DNA of 64,000 nt from Mesorhizobium sp. (GTDB lineage: Bacteria > Pseudomonadota > Alphaproteobacteria > Rhizobiales > Rhizobiaceae), in NCBI GenBank assembly GCA_004020875.1, contig SAPZ01000016.1, forward strand, positions 1 to 64,000, read 5' to 3'. The position numbers and the translations under genes were made by a program. Numbering within the stretch: the first letter of the stretch is position 1; each line of letters begins with the position of its first letter. The notes beneath the pieces are model-generated. The model did not search any database. It had not been told where the DNA came from and was given only the letters and a program-made list of their open reading frames with translations. Positions 1 through 8,786 of this stretch are shown here, in pieces.

Positions 1-203
1 GCCTTCGACGCATCGGTCGCCTTGCCGATCGCGGCACCTACCGCAGCAAAATCCTCGTCGGGGATGCGGGAGCCAAGGCCGGCGCCCTTCTCGATGATCA
101 CGTCGAAGCCGAGACCAGCCAGACGTTTCGCCGTCTCCGGCGAGGCCGCGACGCGCGGCTCGTTCGGGTCAAGCTCACGAGGGATGAACACTATTTGTCC
201 CAC
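1..203 (-). CDS. pntA: NAD(P) transhydrogenase subunit alpha, N-terminal part (runs off the window)
   Basis: This is the first 67 codons of the alpha subunit of proton-translocating NAD(P) transhydrogenase, which couples hydride transfer between NADH and NADP+ to proton movement across the inner membrane. The start of domain I is recognisable: IPRELDPNEPRVAASPETA near residues 7-25, then GFDVIIEKGAG. The start chosen is GTG at 203-201, preceded by an AAAGGA Shine-Dalgarno. The gene continues beyond base 1, so the rest of domain I and any membrane part cannot be seen. The small oxidase subunit IV gene lies just upstream on the same strand, a neighbourhood I recall from rhizobia. Confidence 0.85.
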   Translation of the reverse strand, partial: MGQIVFIPRELDPNEPRVAASPETAKRLAGLGFDVIIEKGAGLGSRIPDEDFAAVGAAIGKATDASK

Positions 204-289
204 CGGACGATCCTTTCGGCTGGAACCTTGATCACGCAAGGCGTCGGCCGGGACGTCCGGCGACGTCGAGGGCGATGGGCTTGGGAAGT

Positions 290-514
290 CTACCGCAGAA
301 TAAGAGTGCCGATGGCCGTGATCAGAATGAACACGATGAGGCCCGAGAAAAAGCCGCCGACGAAGAAACCGAAGGCCATGGCGATGAGGATGGCGGCGCA
401 GACCAGCGAGCCGTATTTGGCAAGGCTGAGGAAGGCCTTGTAGGTGCGATCGTGCTCGGCATAGTCCATCTGCGCGCCAAGCTCGACTGGACCGGCGGGC
501 GTGTGATCAGCCAT
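290..514 (-). CDS. aa3-type cytochrome c oxidase subunit IV
   Basis: A 74-residue protein that resembles the bacterial aa3-type cytochrome oxidase subunit IV family, a single-helix accessory subunit. The family signature region MDYAEHDRTYKAFL lies near residues 16-29, followed by one long hydrophobic segment (about residues 36-72) rich in A, I, F and G. ATG at 514 is preferred over an upstream in-frame start because AAGGGG stands at the right distance before it and the family begins with a short soluble stretch. It lies upstream of pntA on the same strand with an 86-base gap, so the two could be cotranscribed. Its role in oxidase assembly or stability is family knowledge only. Confidence 0.8.
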   Translation of the reverse strand: MADHTPAGPVELGAQMDYAEHDRTYKAFLSLAKYGSLVCAAILIAMAFGFFVGGFFSGLIVFILITAIGTLILR

Positions 515-663
515 GGAAGTACCCCTTCGAAAAAGCCTTCGAGGCACATAGCGAAAAGCCGAACCAAGAGCAATGGCGCTATTGCCGCACAAGCTGCGAC
601 AACAGCCTCAAATGAAAGTTGAAATCGAAAAGGGAAGCCCGTCCGCGCCGCGGACGCGGGATC

Positions 664-813
664 TCAGCTGGCAAGGTGGGGAAACAGGCCGAGCAGGCCG
701 ACAACGATCAGGTAAAGCGCGACGATGTAGTTAAGCAACCGGGGCATCACCAAGATCAGCACACCGGCGATCAGCGAGATAAGCGGCGTCAACGCGATTG
801 AATGGATGGTCAT
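664..813 (-). CDS. DUF3096 family small membrane protein
   Basis: A 49-residue, almost wholly hydrophobic protein. It contains the stretches ALTPLISLIAGVLILVMPRLL and NYIVALYLIVVGLLGLF, which match my memory of the DUF3096 family: two short membrane helices joined by a PRLLNY turn. An AAAAGGATC ribosome binding site precedes the ATG at 813. The function is unknown. It is on the same strand as the oxidase subunit gene and pntA, about 150 bases upstream of the former. Confidence 0.7.
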   Translation of the reverse strand: MTIHSIALTPLISLIAGVLILVMPRLLNYIVALYLIVVGLLGLFPHLAS

Positions 814-866
814 TCCGAGATCCTTTTCTATGTCGGGCGCGGACGCCCGTCAGGCGGGGCTGCGGA

Positions 867-966
867 GATAGCGAGGTTCACCGTTTCACGGAAACGATGA
901 ACCTTGCTATCTCGTTGTTTGACGCAATTCCGGACGGAAAACCGCTCACACTTTTCCTGGAATTGC
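867..966. repeat. Two-hairpin intergenic palindromic element, copy 1
   Basis: Two nested inverted repeats lie back to back. The first has arms GATAGC (867-872) with GCTATC (906-911), AGGTTCA (874-880) with TGAACCT (898-904), and CGTTTC with GAAACG around an ACG loop. The second has GCAATTCC (924-931) with GGAATTGC (959-966), enclosing GGACGGAAAACCGCTCACAC. The same sequence, diverged, recurs at 2036-2124. Elements of this kind are scattered between genes in many rhizobial genomes. It could act as an mRNA processing or termination structure for the acyltransferase gene that ends at 1008. Confidence 0.7.
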
Positions 967-1007
967 TCGAATAACGGCGCAGCCGGCGAAAGGTTCACGC
1001 CCTGCGT

Positions 1008-1769
1008 TCAGGCAGCCGTGCGAAAGAATTTCGCCGTCGGCACAATCGACAGAGGCGTCAGCCGGTTGATGGCCGGATTGCCGAACATGAGCCGCTGCTC
1101 CATCGGCGTCGATTTGAAGAACGGTAGCCGTTCGAGCGTCCGGCGCATGTTTTCGCCTGCCGGAATTTCGAACAAGGCAATCGAGGCAAGAACGCCCGGA
1201 AACTGCTTGGCCTCGCTCCTCTGCACGGCATTGAAGAAACGCGCGTAGAACGCGGAATGCTCGAGCTTGACCGGCGTCAGCACCGAGTCCTGACCGAAGT
1301 AGCAAGAGGCGACCATGGCGATCCTGAGAGTCAGGAAAGGCAGCACCCCCGGCGCCGGCGCGCTGTCGGGATCGGTTGCGAAGCGGGTTCCGTCAATGAA
1401 CGTTTCGCCGCGGGCGAGCCGTGGAAGCAAGACTTCGGGATAGGCATCGATCGAAGGCGAGTATGGCTGCTCACTGGAAATATAGTGGAAGCGCAGTGTG
1501 CTGACCAATTCACCGTAACAATAGACGCCGAACCGGTAGGAATTGGGCAGATTATCCCAGCGATCCTCAAACATTCCACTGGCGATCGGGCCACACATAC
1601 CTGAGCGCAGATAGGAATTGTAGCGAAGCCGGTAGATCGCCTCCAGATCTTCACCCCCGGTGATGAGACGATATTCGACATGATCCAGCAGTTGCATCAT
1701 GGATCGGTTGAGTGCCGAGTCCATCCTAGCGCTGGCGTCAGCCGACGCACTCTTCCTCGCAACATCCAT
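1008..1769 (-). CDS. FeeM-like N-acyl amino acid synthase (acyltransferase)
   Basis: A 253-residue protein resembling the N-acyl amino acid synthase FeeM and related LuxI-fold/GNAT acyltransferases. These join a fatty acyl group from acyl-ACP to an amino acid. Visible features are the YRLITGGEDLEAIYRLRY entry segment (about residues 33-50), the FGVYCYGELVSTLRFHYIS strand pair and a FIDGTRFATDP segment comparable to the core of autoinducer synthases. ATG at 1769 follows GAGGGACTGACG and is preferred to the start 19 codons upstream. The product could be a long-chain N-acyl amino acid acting as a signal or membrane lipid; this is inferred. The gene stands alone between two copies of an intergenic repeat. 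Confidence 0.6.
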   Translation of the reverse strand: MDVARKSASADASARMDSALNRSMMQLLDHVEYRLITGGEDLEAIYRLRYNSYLRSGMCGPIASGMFEDRWDNLPNSYRFGVYCYGELVSTLRFHYISSEQPYSPSIDAYPEVLLPRLARGETFIDGTRFATDPDSAPAPGVLPFLTLRIAMVASCYFGQDSVLTPVKLEHSAFYARFFNAVQRSEAKQFPGVLASIALFEIPAGENMRRTLERLPFFKSTPMEQRLMFGNPAINRLTPLSIVPTAKFFRTAA

Positions 1770-2119
1770 CGTCAGTCCCTCGAACCCCGCCTGGAAATAG
1801 GCTATTCGAGTTGAAATGAGACACAAGCTGAAAATTCGATATTGCTGATTTACCGCTTGTTAACCTTAATAGCCGCGGCCGTTAGACCGGCTCGCACACA
1901 AGCAAAGCAAACACCACAGCCGGCGGTTGTCCGGACCGACCTGACGACGGTTATTCAAATTACTCGAAAATCAAAGCTGGACCCACCAAGACCCAGCGGG
2001 CCTGATCCGCGCCAGAACGATCGCCAATCTTGCGAGAAGGTTTCACAGTTTCGCGGAAACGGAGAGCTGCTTGATCTCTTGCAATTACCGGCGAAAAACC
2101 GCTTACACGTTTCCCGGAA
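1770..2119. other. Intergenic stretch upstream of the FeeM-like gene, containing repeat copy 2
   Basis: No convincing gene is present; the short open frames here have no family resemblance. The part next to the FeeM-like gene (about 1800-1860) is relatively AT-rich and probably holds its promoter. Bases 2036-2124 are a diverged copy of the two-hairpin element at 867-966, sharing GTTTC-N3-GGAAACG, GAAAAACCGCTTACAC and TTTCCCGGAATT. This copy runs into the last codons of the GGDEF-EAL gene, so its TAA stop lies inside the repeat. Confidence 0.6.
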
Positions 2120-4435
2120 TTAGCTGGCTGTCCGTTTGCCGGCGATATGCAGGTCCGCGGCAAATGGCCATGTGACGCTCGACATCGTCTCGATGCCCGA
2201 CGCGCTCAGCGCGGCGCCGAAGAGGAAGCCCTGCACGAAGTCCGGCTTGACCAGATGAACCAGCGTCTTCAGCTGCTCGAAGGTCTCGACCCCTTCGATG
2301 GTGACCGAAAGGCTCAGCGTCCGGGACAGGCCGACAATGCCCTTCAAAAGATCCAGCGACTGCCGGTTCTGGTTCAGATCGACCAGGAACGAGCGGTCGA
2401 TCTTGATCTTGTCGAGCGGCAGCTTGTGGAGATAGCTCAGGCTGGAATATCCGGTCCCGAAATCGTCAAGCGCGATGCGAACGCCAAGCGCCTTCAATTC
2501 CTCGATCGACTCGCGCGTCAGCGACTTGTCGTCGAGCAGGGCGGTCTCGGTGACCTCTATCTCGAGCCGGTGCGCCGCAAGGCCCGACTTCGCCAAGGCT
2601 TCCCTGACCTTCTGGACGATATCGCGGCTGCGGAAGTCCTTGGCCGAGAGGTTGACCGACACGCTGGTCTGGGCCGGCCATTTGGCGCATTCGGCGCACG
2701 CGGCCTCCAGCACGAACGTGCTTATGTCCGAAACGATGCCCATCTCCTCGGCGAGCGGAATGAAGACGCTGGGCGAGATCGGGCCGAGGTCGGGATGGTC
2801 CCAACGGCAGAGCGCCTCGCAACTGGCGATGCGCATGGTGCTGACGGCCACGATCGGCTGATAGACGACGCGCAAGTCCCTGGCCTGCACGGCGTTGCGC
2901 AGATCGGCCTTCATCAGCTGGCGATTGCGGAAAGCGGCATCCATGGCCGCCTCGAACAGCCGCCAGCTGTTCTTGCCGAGCTCCTTGGCCTTGTAGAGGG
3001 CAAGATCCGCCTTGACGATCATGGCGTCCGCGTCGGTATCCTTCACCTTGGACAGCACCGCGCCGCCGCTGGCCTGGATGCGCAACCCGTGGCCGGCGAC
3101 ATCCACTTCGCCCTGCAGGTCCGCGAATATCTGGTCAAGCAGGGTGCTGAGATGGCTCTCGTCCTCGACGCGATCGAAGAAGACCATGAACTCGTCGCCG
3201 CCGAAGCGGCTGACGGTGATGCCGGGTCCGGCGATCGCCGCGAGACGCTCGGCCACGGCATAGATTAGCCCGTCGCCCACCGGATGGCCGAGGGTGTCGT
3301 TGACGCTCTTGAAGTCGTCGAGATCGAGCACGGCGAGGCCGCAGAGCCGGTCCTGGTCTCCGGAGGCCATGGCCTCGCCGACCAACTCATGGAAATAGGC
3401 GCGGTTCGGCAAGCCGGTCAGATTGTCGTAGCGCGCCATGAAGCGGATCTTCTCCTCCGCCTCTACACGGGCCGTCACGTCCTCGAAGGTGATGACGCCC
3501 AGCTCCTGACTGCCTTCACGGGCGGAGAATTCATAATGCTGGCCGTTGGCGAGCGAGACCAGCACCTTGCGGTCGCGGCCTTCGCGCAAGGCGCGGGTCA
3601 GCTGCGCCTCGATGTAGCGGCAGTCTTTCGGCGCCAGCATGCCGCCGGCGACGCCGCGCATCAAAAGCCCATGGATCGAGCGCCCCAGCAAGGCGTCGCC
3701 CGATTTCAGCGACATCAGGCGGGCGGCCTCGGCATTGGCCACGGCGACGCGCCCGTCTGGTCCCAGCATGACCAGGCCGTGCGACATTGTGTTGAGCGCG
3801 CGATCGAACCGGCGCGTCAGGTTCCTGGCCTGCTTGTGCCCGATGACGGCGGAGAAGAGCACGTTGCGGACATGGTCGGCGCTGTTGATGGTGATGAATG
3901 TCAGCGGGATGATCATCAGGCCGAGCAGGACCGACGGGAAATCCATGCGCAGCAACAGCCCGAGCGCCGCCGGACCGATGAAGGTCACGGAGAATATCCG
4001 CACCATCTGCGGGGAGCCGTAGTTGCGGCCGACAACCGTGACCAGGGTCGCGATCGTCAGCGATGTCGCGGCCAGCTCAGCGAAGGGATCGGGATAGACG
4101 TAGATCGATATGAAGCACAGCGAACCGAGACCGAGACCCTGAAGGCTGCCTTTAAGGATGTAGTTGCGCTCCCACCGCCGGGCTTCCTCGACATTGGCGA
4201 TGGTGCCGCCTTTCTTCAGGAAGCCGCGTATGCCAACGTAACGGAAAAGGCTGATGGAGAGCAGGCCGAAAGAAAATGCCAGAAACAGCGGATTGAGCGT
4301 CCGCCAGTAGATCATGAATCCGAGGATCCAGTAGCAAACGCCACCGATCACCAGCATGTGGGCGTTGTCGAACAACGACCGCACAAACTGGATATAAACA
4401 TCCGCCGGGATGTTCTCGGTCTTTGTTCTACCCAT
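2120..4435 (-). CDS. Membrane GGDEF-EAL protein (cyclic-di-GMP turnover)
   Basis: A 771-residue protein. An N-terminal block of about six hydrophobic segments (residues ~25-195) is followed by a PAS-like domain (~205-320), a GGDEF domain (~330-495) and an EAL domain (~505-755). The diguanylate cyclase motif is intact (RFGGDEF), as are the phosphodiesterase signatures: EALCRW, NLSAKDF, EVTETALL, LDDFGTGYSSL and QGFLFG. Both synthesis and hydrolysis of cyclic-di-GMP are therefore possible from sequence; which one dominates cannot be told. The membrane block resembles no named sensor I recognise. It is probably transcribed alone: the gene upstream on this strand, the indolepyruvate oxidoreductase, ends 150 bases away. 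Confidence 0.9.
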   Translation of the reverse strand: MGRTKTENIPADVYIQFVRSLFDNAHMLVIGGVCYWILGFMIYWRTLNPLFLAFSFGLLSISLFRYVGIRGFLKKGGTIANVEEARRWERNYILKGSLQGLGLGSLCFISIYVYPDPFAELAATSLTIATLVTVVGRNYGSPQMVRIFSVTFIGPAALGLLLRMDFPSVLLGLMIIPLTFITINSADHVRNVLFSAVIGHKQARNLTRRFDRALNTMSHGLVMLGPDGRVAVANAEAARLMSLKSGDALLGRSIHGLLMRGVAGGMLAPKDCRYIEAQLTRALREGRDRKVLVSLANGQHYEFSAREGSQELGVITFEDVTARVEAEEKIRFMARYDNLTGLPNRAYFHELVGEAMASGDQDRLCGLAVLDLDDFKSVNDTLGHPVGDGLIYAVAERLAAIAGPGITVSRFGGDEFMVFFDRVEDESHLSTLLDQIFADLQGEVDVAGHGLRIQASGGAVLSKVKDTDADAMIVKADLALYKAKELGKNSWRLFEAAMDAAFRNRQLMKADLRNAVQARDLRVVYQPIVAVSTMRIASCEALCRWDHPDLGPISPSVFIPLAEEMGIVSDISTFVLEAACAECAKWPAQTSVSVNLSAKDFRSRDIVQKVREALAKSGLAAHRLEIEVTETALLDDKSLTRESIEELKALGVRIALDDFGTGYSSLSYLHKLPLDKIKIDRSFLVDLNQNRQSLDLLKGIVGLSRTLSLSVTIEGVETFEQLKTLVHLVKPDFVQGFLFGAALSASGIETMSSVTWPFAADLHIAGKRTAS

Positions 4436-4585
4436 GCCGTTGGCCCAACACTACGCCTTGTCATGCCACACCCGCCTTAAGAAAGGCTTAGAACGGCGCT
4501 TCATGCCGGTTGCAGAGGGTTGAGGCCGGCGGGACAGATCAGGAAATTCAGGGGATTCCGGGGGCGCCATCAAGGCCCGACGCGA

Positions 4586-7500
4586 TCACTCCGCCGCCCG
4601 AAGCGATGGCTCCGCGGGCGCTTGCATGAAACGCTCGATCAGCCGCGAGCGCTCGCCCGCCGCTTTGCTGGCGCCGGCCTGCCGGACATGGCCATAGCCG
4701 CGGATGAGAGCCGGCACGGAGGCAAGGGCTGTGGCGGCCTCGATCCGTCCCGGCGCCAGCGCGCCGACGATGAGGTCGAGATCGGCTTCGTATTCCCTCA
4801 ATGCTTGCCGTTCCATGCGCCGCTCGGCCGTGTAGCCGAAAAGGTCCAACACGGTTCCGCGCAGGCCCTTCATCGCCGCCAGCAGCCGAAAGCCCTTCAA
4901 CATCCACGGGCCGAAGCTCGATTTCCTGGGCTTGCCGTCATTGCCGCGGCGGCCGAGGATCGGCGGCGCCAGATGGAATTCAAGCTTTTCGTAGGTCTGG
5001 AACTGCTTGCCCAGGTCGGCGGCGAAAGTGCCGTCGATGTAGAGCCGCGCCACCTCATACTCGTCCTTGATCGCCATCAGCTTGAAGAGGTTCCTGGCGA
5101 CGGCCTCGGTCACCGCGGTCGAGCCCGGCACGGCCCTGGCTTCAGCGGCACGCAACGCCGCCACGCGGTCGGCGTAGCGCCTAGCGTAGGCGGCGTTCTG
5201 ATAGGCGGTGAGGAAGGCGACGCGGCGAGCGATGACATCGTCCAGCGTCTCGGCCTGTTTTGGCGCCGGCTTGCCGGTTTGAGCGACAAGGCCACGCACG
5301 AAGTCGGGCTGATGCGCGGCACGGCGGCCCCAGCGGAAAGCCGCGACATTCATCGCCACCGCTTCGCCGTTCAATTCTATCGCCTTTTCAACGGCTTCGG
5401 CCGAAAGCGGCAGCCCGCCATGCTGGAAGGCGAAGCCCAGCATGAACATGTTGGCGCCGAGCGAATTGCCGAAGAGCGCGGTCGCCGTGCGGGTGGCGTC
5501 GAAGAAATGAGCCCTGTCGTCGCCGGCAGCCGCCCGGATCGCCTTCTTCAGCCGCTCGACCGGCAGCGAGAAGTCGGCGGAGCGGGTGAATTCTCCGGGC
5601 ATGATCTCGGCAGTGTTGGCCAGGAAGATGGTGTGGCCCTCGCGCACCGCGCCCAGCACCTTCTTGGCGCCGGAGACGACGAGGTCGCAGCCGAGCACAA
5701 GGTCGGCCTTGCCGGCCGAAACGCGGATGGCGTGGATGTCCTCGGGTGTCGGGGCGATGCGGACATGGGTGAAGACCGAACCGCCCTTCTGGGCGAGGCC
5801 CGCCATGTCGATCATGCCGCAGCCCTTGCCCTCCAAATGCGCTGCCATGCCGAGCACCGCGCCGACGGTGACGACGCCGGTACCGCCGACGCCGTCGATG
5901 ATCGCCGCCCAGCCCTGGTTGCCCATGCGGAATTCAGCCGGCGCGGGCACGCCATCCAGCGGATCGGCCTTGCCGGCAATGCCCTCGGCCTTCCTTATCT
6001 TGCCGCCATGCACGGTGACGAAAGACGGGCAGAAACCGTTGAGGCAGGAGAAATCCTTGTTGCAGCTCGACTGGTCGATGCGGCGCTTGCGGCCGAATTC
6101 GGTCTCGACCGGCTGGATCGAGACGCAGTTCGACTGCACCCCGCAATCGCCGCAGCCTTCGCAGACCAGCTCGTTGATGAAGACGCGCTTGTCCGGATCG
6201 GGGAAGGTGCCACGCTTGCGGCGGCGGCGCTTTTCCGCGGCGCAGGTCTGATCGTAGAGCAGCACCGAAACGCCCTTGACGTCGCGCAATTCGCGCTGGA
6301 CGAGATCGAGATCGTCGCGGTGGTGGATTGTTACGCCGGCCGGGAAATCGGCCTTGCCGGTATATTTGCCGGGCTCGTCGGTGACGACGGCGATGCGGTC
6401 GACGCCCTCGGCGCGCACTTGTCTCGCGATCATGTCGACGGTCAGGCCGCCCTCATGCGGCTGGCCGCCGGTCATGGCGACGGCATCGTTGTAGAGGATC
6501 TTGTAGGTGATGTTGGCGTCGGAGGACAGCGCGAAGCGGATCGCCAGCACGCCGGAATGGTTGTAGGTGCCGTCGCCGAGATTCTGGAAGATATGCTCGC
6601 GCCTGGAAAACGGCGCCTGTCCGACCCATTGCGCGCCCTCGCCGCCCATGGCGGTGAAGCCGACGGTGTTCCTGTCCATCCACAGCGCCATGAAGTGGCA
6701 GCCGATGCCTGCGGCGGCCAGCGAGCCCTCCGGCACCTTGGTCGAGGAATTGTGCGGGCAGCCCGAGCAGAAGAAAGGAGTGCGCGAGCCGATGTCGACG
6801 GTGTCCGCCAGCATCGCCTGGAACTGGCGCAGCTTCGCCACCCGAGCGGCGACCTCCTCGGACGGGCCGATGGTGCGCAGGATCCGTTCGCCGAGCGCGA
6901 TGGCGATCTCGTTCGGGTCGAGCGCGCCCTTGGCCGGAAACAGCCAGTCGCCGCGCTCGTCCTTCTTGCCGACGATCATCGGCTGCGTGGCGGTGCCGTA
7001 GAGGTTCTCGCGCAGTTGCACCTCGATCAGCGAGCGCTTTTCCTCGACGACGACGACGGTGTCGAGGCCGCGCGCGAACTCGGCGATATGCTGAAAATCG
7101 AGCGGCCATGGGCAGCCTACCTTGAACAGGCGGATGCCGATGCGGTTGGCGGCCGCCTCGTCGATGCCGATATCCTCCAGCGCCTGGCGGACGTCGAGAT
7201 AGCTCTTGCCGATGGTGATGACGCCGAGCTTGGGATTGCGGCCGCCGGAATAGACGATGCGGTTCAGCCCATTGGCCTGGATGAAGGCCGAGGCGGCGGC
7301 GCGCTTATACTCATGCAGCCGCTCTTCCTGGCCGAGCATGTCGATCTCATGGCGGATGTTCAGGCCGCCCGGCGGCATGTCGAACTCAGGAATGACGATG
7401 CCCAGACGCTTGATCGAGGCGTCGACCGAGGCCGTCGATTCGATGTTGTCCTTGACGCATTTGATCGCCGCCCAGGTTCCGGCGAAGCGTGACATGGCAA

Positions 7501-8059
7501 AGCCGTAAAGGCCGTAGTCGATGATCTCCTGGACGCCGGCCGGATTGAGGATCGGCACCATGGTGTCGACGAAAAGGAACTCGGTGGCATGCGCATTGGT
7601 CGAGGATTCGGCCATGTGGTCGTCGCCCATCAGGGCAAGCACGCCGCCGTGCTTCGAGGAGCCGGCTAGATTGGCGTGGCGGAAGACGTCGCCGGACCGG
7701 TCTACCCCCGGCCCCTTGCCGTACCAGACCGAAAAGACGCCGTCATGCGTGCCTTCGCCCAGCAATTCGGTCTGCTGCGAACCCCAGCAGGCGGTGGCGG
7801 CGAGCTCCTCGTTGAGGCCCGGCTGAAAGACGATGTCGGATTGCGCGAGCTGCTTCTTCGCCCGCCACAGCTGCATGTCGAGGCCGCCCAAAGGCGAGCC
7901 GCGGTAGCCGGAAACGAACCCCGCTGTGTTGAGGCCGGCGCGGCGGTCGCGCTCGCGCTGCATCAGAAGCATGCGCACCACGGCCTGCGCGCCGGACAGG
8001 AAGACACGCTCCTTGCCAAGGTCGAACTTGTCGTCGAGCGCGACGTCGTGCAGCGTCAT
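4586..8059 (-). CDS. Fused indolepyruvate ferredoxin oxidoreductase (alpha and beta in one chain)
   Basis: A 1157-residue single-chain 2-oxoacid:acceptor oxidoreductase that oxidatively decarboxylates indolepyruvate and other arylpyruvates to acyl-CoA. The N-terminal half carries the pyrimidine-binding part (GFVSGYRGSPLGG near residues 48-60), then the thiamine-pyrophosphate part (CSGCPHNSST, LGDGTYNHSG, ILYNDAVAMTGGQ). A cysteine-rich stretch, CEGCGDCGVQSNC, near residue 640 probably binds an iron-sulfur cluster. The C-terminal gamma-type domain starts at GVGGTGVVTVGAVLG. The length fits the fused form found in Proteobacteria, as opposed to the separate IorA and IorB of archaea. The role is presumably breakdown of aromatic amino acids. 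The long open frame on the opposite strand is a codon-bias shadow. Confidence 0.93.
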   Translation of the reverse strand: MTLHDVALDDKFDLGKERVFLSGAQAVVRMLLMQRERDRRAGLNTAGFVSGYRGSPLGGLDMQLWRAKKQLAQSDIVFQPGLNEELAATACWGSQQTELLGEGTHDGVFSVWYGKGPGVDRSGDVFRHANLAGSSKHGGVLALMGDDHMAESSTNAHATEFLFVDTMVPILNPAGVQEIIDYGLYGFAMSRFAGTWAAIKCVKDNIESTASVDASIKRLGIVIPEFDMPPGGLNIRHEIDMLGQEERLHEYKRAAASAFIQANGLNRIVYSGGRNPKLGVITIGKSYLDVRQALEDIGIDEAAANRIGIRLFKVGCPWPLDFQHIAEFARGLDTVVVVEEKRSLIEVQLRENLYGTATQPMIVGKKDERGDWLFPAKGALDPNEIAIALGERILRTIGPSEEVAARVAKLRQFQAMLADTVDIGSRTPFFCSGCPHNSSTKVPEGSLAAAGIGCHFMALWMDRNTVGFTAMGGEGAQWVGQAPFSRREHIFQNLGDGTYNHSGVLAIRFALSSDANITYKILYNDAVAMTGGQPHEGGLTVDMIARQVRAEGVDRIAVVTDEPGKYTGKADFPAGVTIHHRDDLDLVQRELRDVKGVSVLLYDQTCAAEKRRRRKRGTFPDPDKRVFINELVCEGCGDCGVQSNCVSIQPVETEFGRKRRIDQSSCNKDFSCLNGFCPSFVTVHGGKIRKAEGIAGKADPLDGVPAPAEFRMGNQGWAAIIDGVGGTGVVTVGAVLGMAAHLEGKGCGMIDMAGLAQKGGSVFTHVRIAPTPEDIHAIRVSAGKADLVLGCDLVVSGAKKVLGAVREGHTIFLANTAEIMPGEFTRSADFSLPVERLKKAIRAAAGDDRAHFFDATRTATALFGNSLGANMFMLGFAFQHGGLPLSAEAVEKAIELNGEAVAMNVAAFRWGRRAAHQPDFVRGLVAQTGKPAPKQAETLDDVIARRVAFLTAYQNAAYARRYADRVAALRAAEARAVPGSTAVTEAVARNLFKLMAIKDEYEVARLYIDGTFAADLGKQFQTYEKLEFHLAPPILGRRGNDGKPRKSSFGPWMLKGFRLLAAMKGLRGTVLDLFGYTAERRMERQALREYEADLDLIVGALAPGRIEAATALASVPALIRGYGHVRQAGASKAAGERSRLIERFMQAPAEPSLRAAE

Positions 8060-8255
8060 CAGGTATTTCCTCTGCGGAGGCAGCCCAAATCAGGCAGCCA
8101 ACGTCGGAGTGGGACGCCGCAGTCTTTCGTCCCTTGGCGGTGAGGTCAAACAAAATCGCAGAGGCCAAATAACACGCAACAAACGGTCTGGCGAGTAGCA
8201 GGCGGCGCACGCAAGATCGTGCTAACCGTCTTGCGAGGAACAAAAATTTCGTGGC

Positions 8256-8786
8256 TCAGGTCGCTTTCGAGCAATCCGGCTTCGGCTCTCCCGGCAGCTT
8301 GCCATCCGGATGGCCGGCCAGATCGGAATTGAGCTCGTAGTTCGGTCCGATCACCAGTGGCCGGTCAGGCAGCATCGTCTGGTCCTCCGACGAGGTCATG
8401 GTGGTGTCGATACTCTGCAGCAAAGTGCCGCTCGAATCCTTGATGCGGATCGAGACTTTGTAAGGCTTGTCCTTGACCACGCAGGTGAGCGGCGGGCTGG
8501 TGAGCGTGATGTGCGGCAGTTTTGGCCAGATCTTCTGGTTAACGACAAGCGGGTCGCCGCCGGCTGGGTTCTGGAAGCTCACTACCGCGACCTGGCCGTC
8601 GACCATCGGCCGCAGCGGCTTCAGCGTGATGACATAGGTGGCGATGGCCAGCCGGTAATTGAATTCGAACAGCTTGCCGGAAATGGCGAAGAGCTGCTCC
8701 TTGCCGCTGTCGCGGCAGGCACCGAGCGCGATTGCGGCTACAAGGACGGCGCCGACCAAAGTCGAACGCGACAGTTTTTTAAGCAT
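8256..8786 (-). CDS. Predicted lipoprotein of unknown function
   Basis: A 176-residue protein with a clear lipoprotein signal: MLKKLSRSTLVGAVLVA followed by the lipobox LGAC at residues ~21-24. The mature part is about 150 residues with alternating strand-like segments and two further cysteines, but I recognise no family. GGGAGGTCAGC precedes the ATG at 8786. Its first 8 bases overlap the end of the upstream CGNR regulator gene, so translation is probably coupled. It would sit in the periplasm anchored to a membrane. Confidence 0.7.
   Translation of the reverse strand: MLKKLSRSTLVGAVLVAAIALGACRDSGKEQLFAISGKLFEFNYRLAIATYVITLKPLRPMVDGQVAVVSFQNPAGGDPLVVNQKIWPKLPHITLTSPPLTCVVKDKPYKVSIRIKDSSGTLLQSIDTTMTSSEDQTMLPDRPLVIGPNYELNSDLAGHPDGKLPGEPKPDCSKAT

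Noticed and set aside
1842..2123. Small + strand gene upstream of the FeeM-like gene
   Set aside because: Its second half is the intergenic repeat and the start of the antisense GGDEF-EAL stop region; the amino acid sequence is low in conserved character.
4520..7492. A 990-codon open frame on the + strand opposite the indolepyruvate oxidoreductase gene
   Set aside because: It mirrors the codon-position GC bias of the gene on the other strand, has a histidine/arginine/aspartate-rich composition with no fold-like pattern and no ribosome site, and resembles no family. The same applies to other long antisense frames (2147-3268, 24854-26380, 40462-42279).
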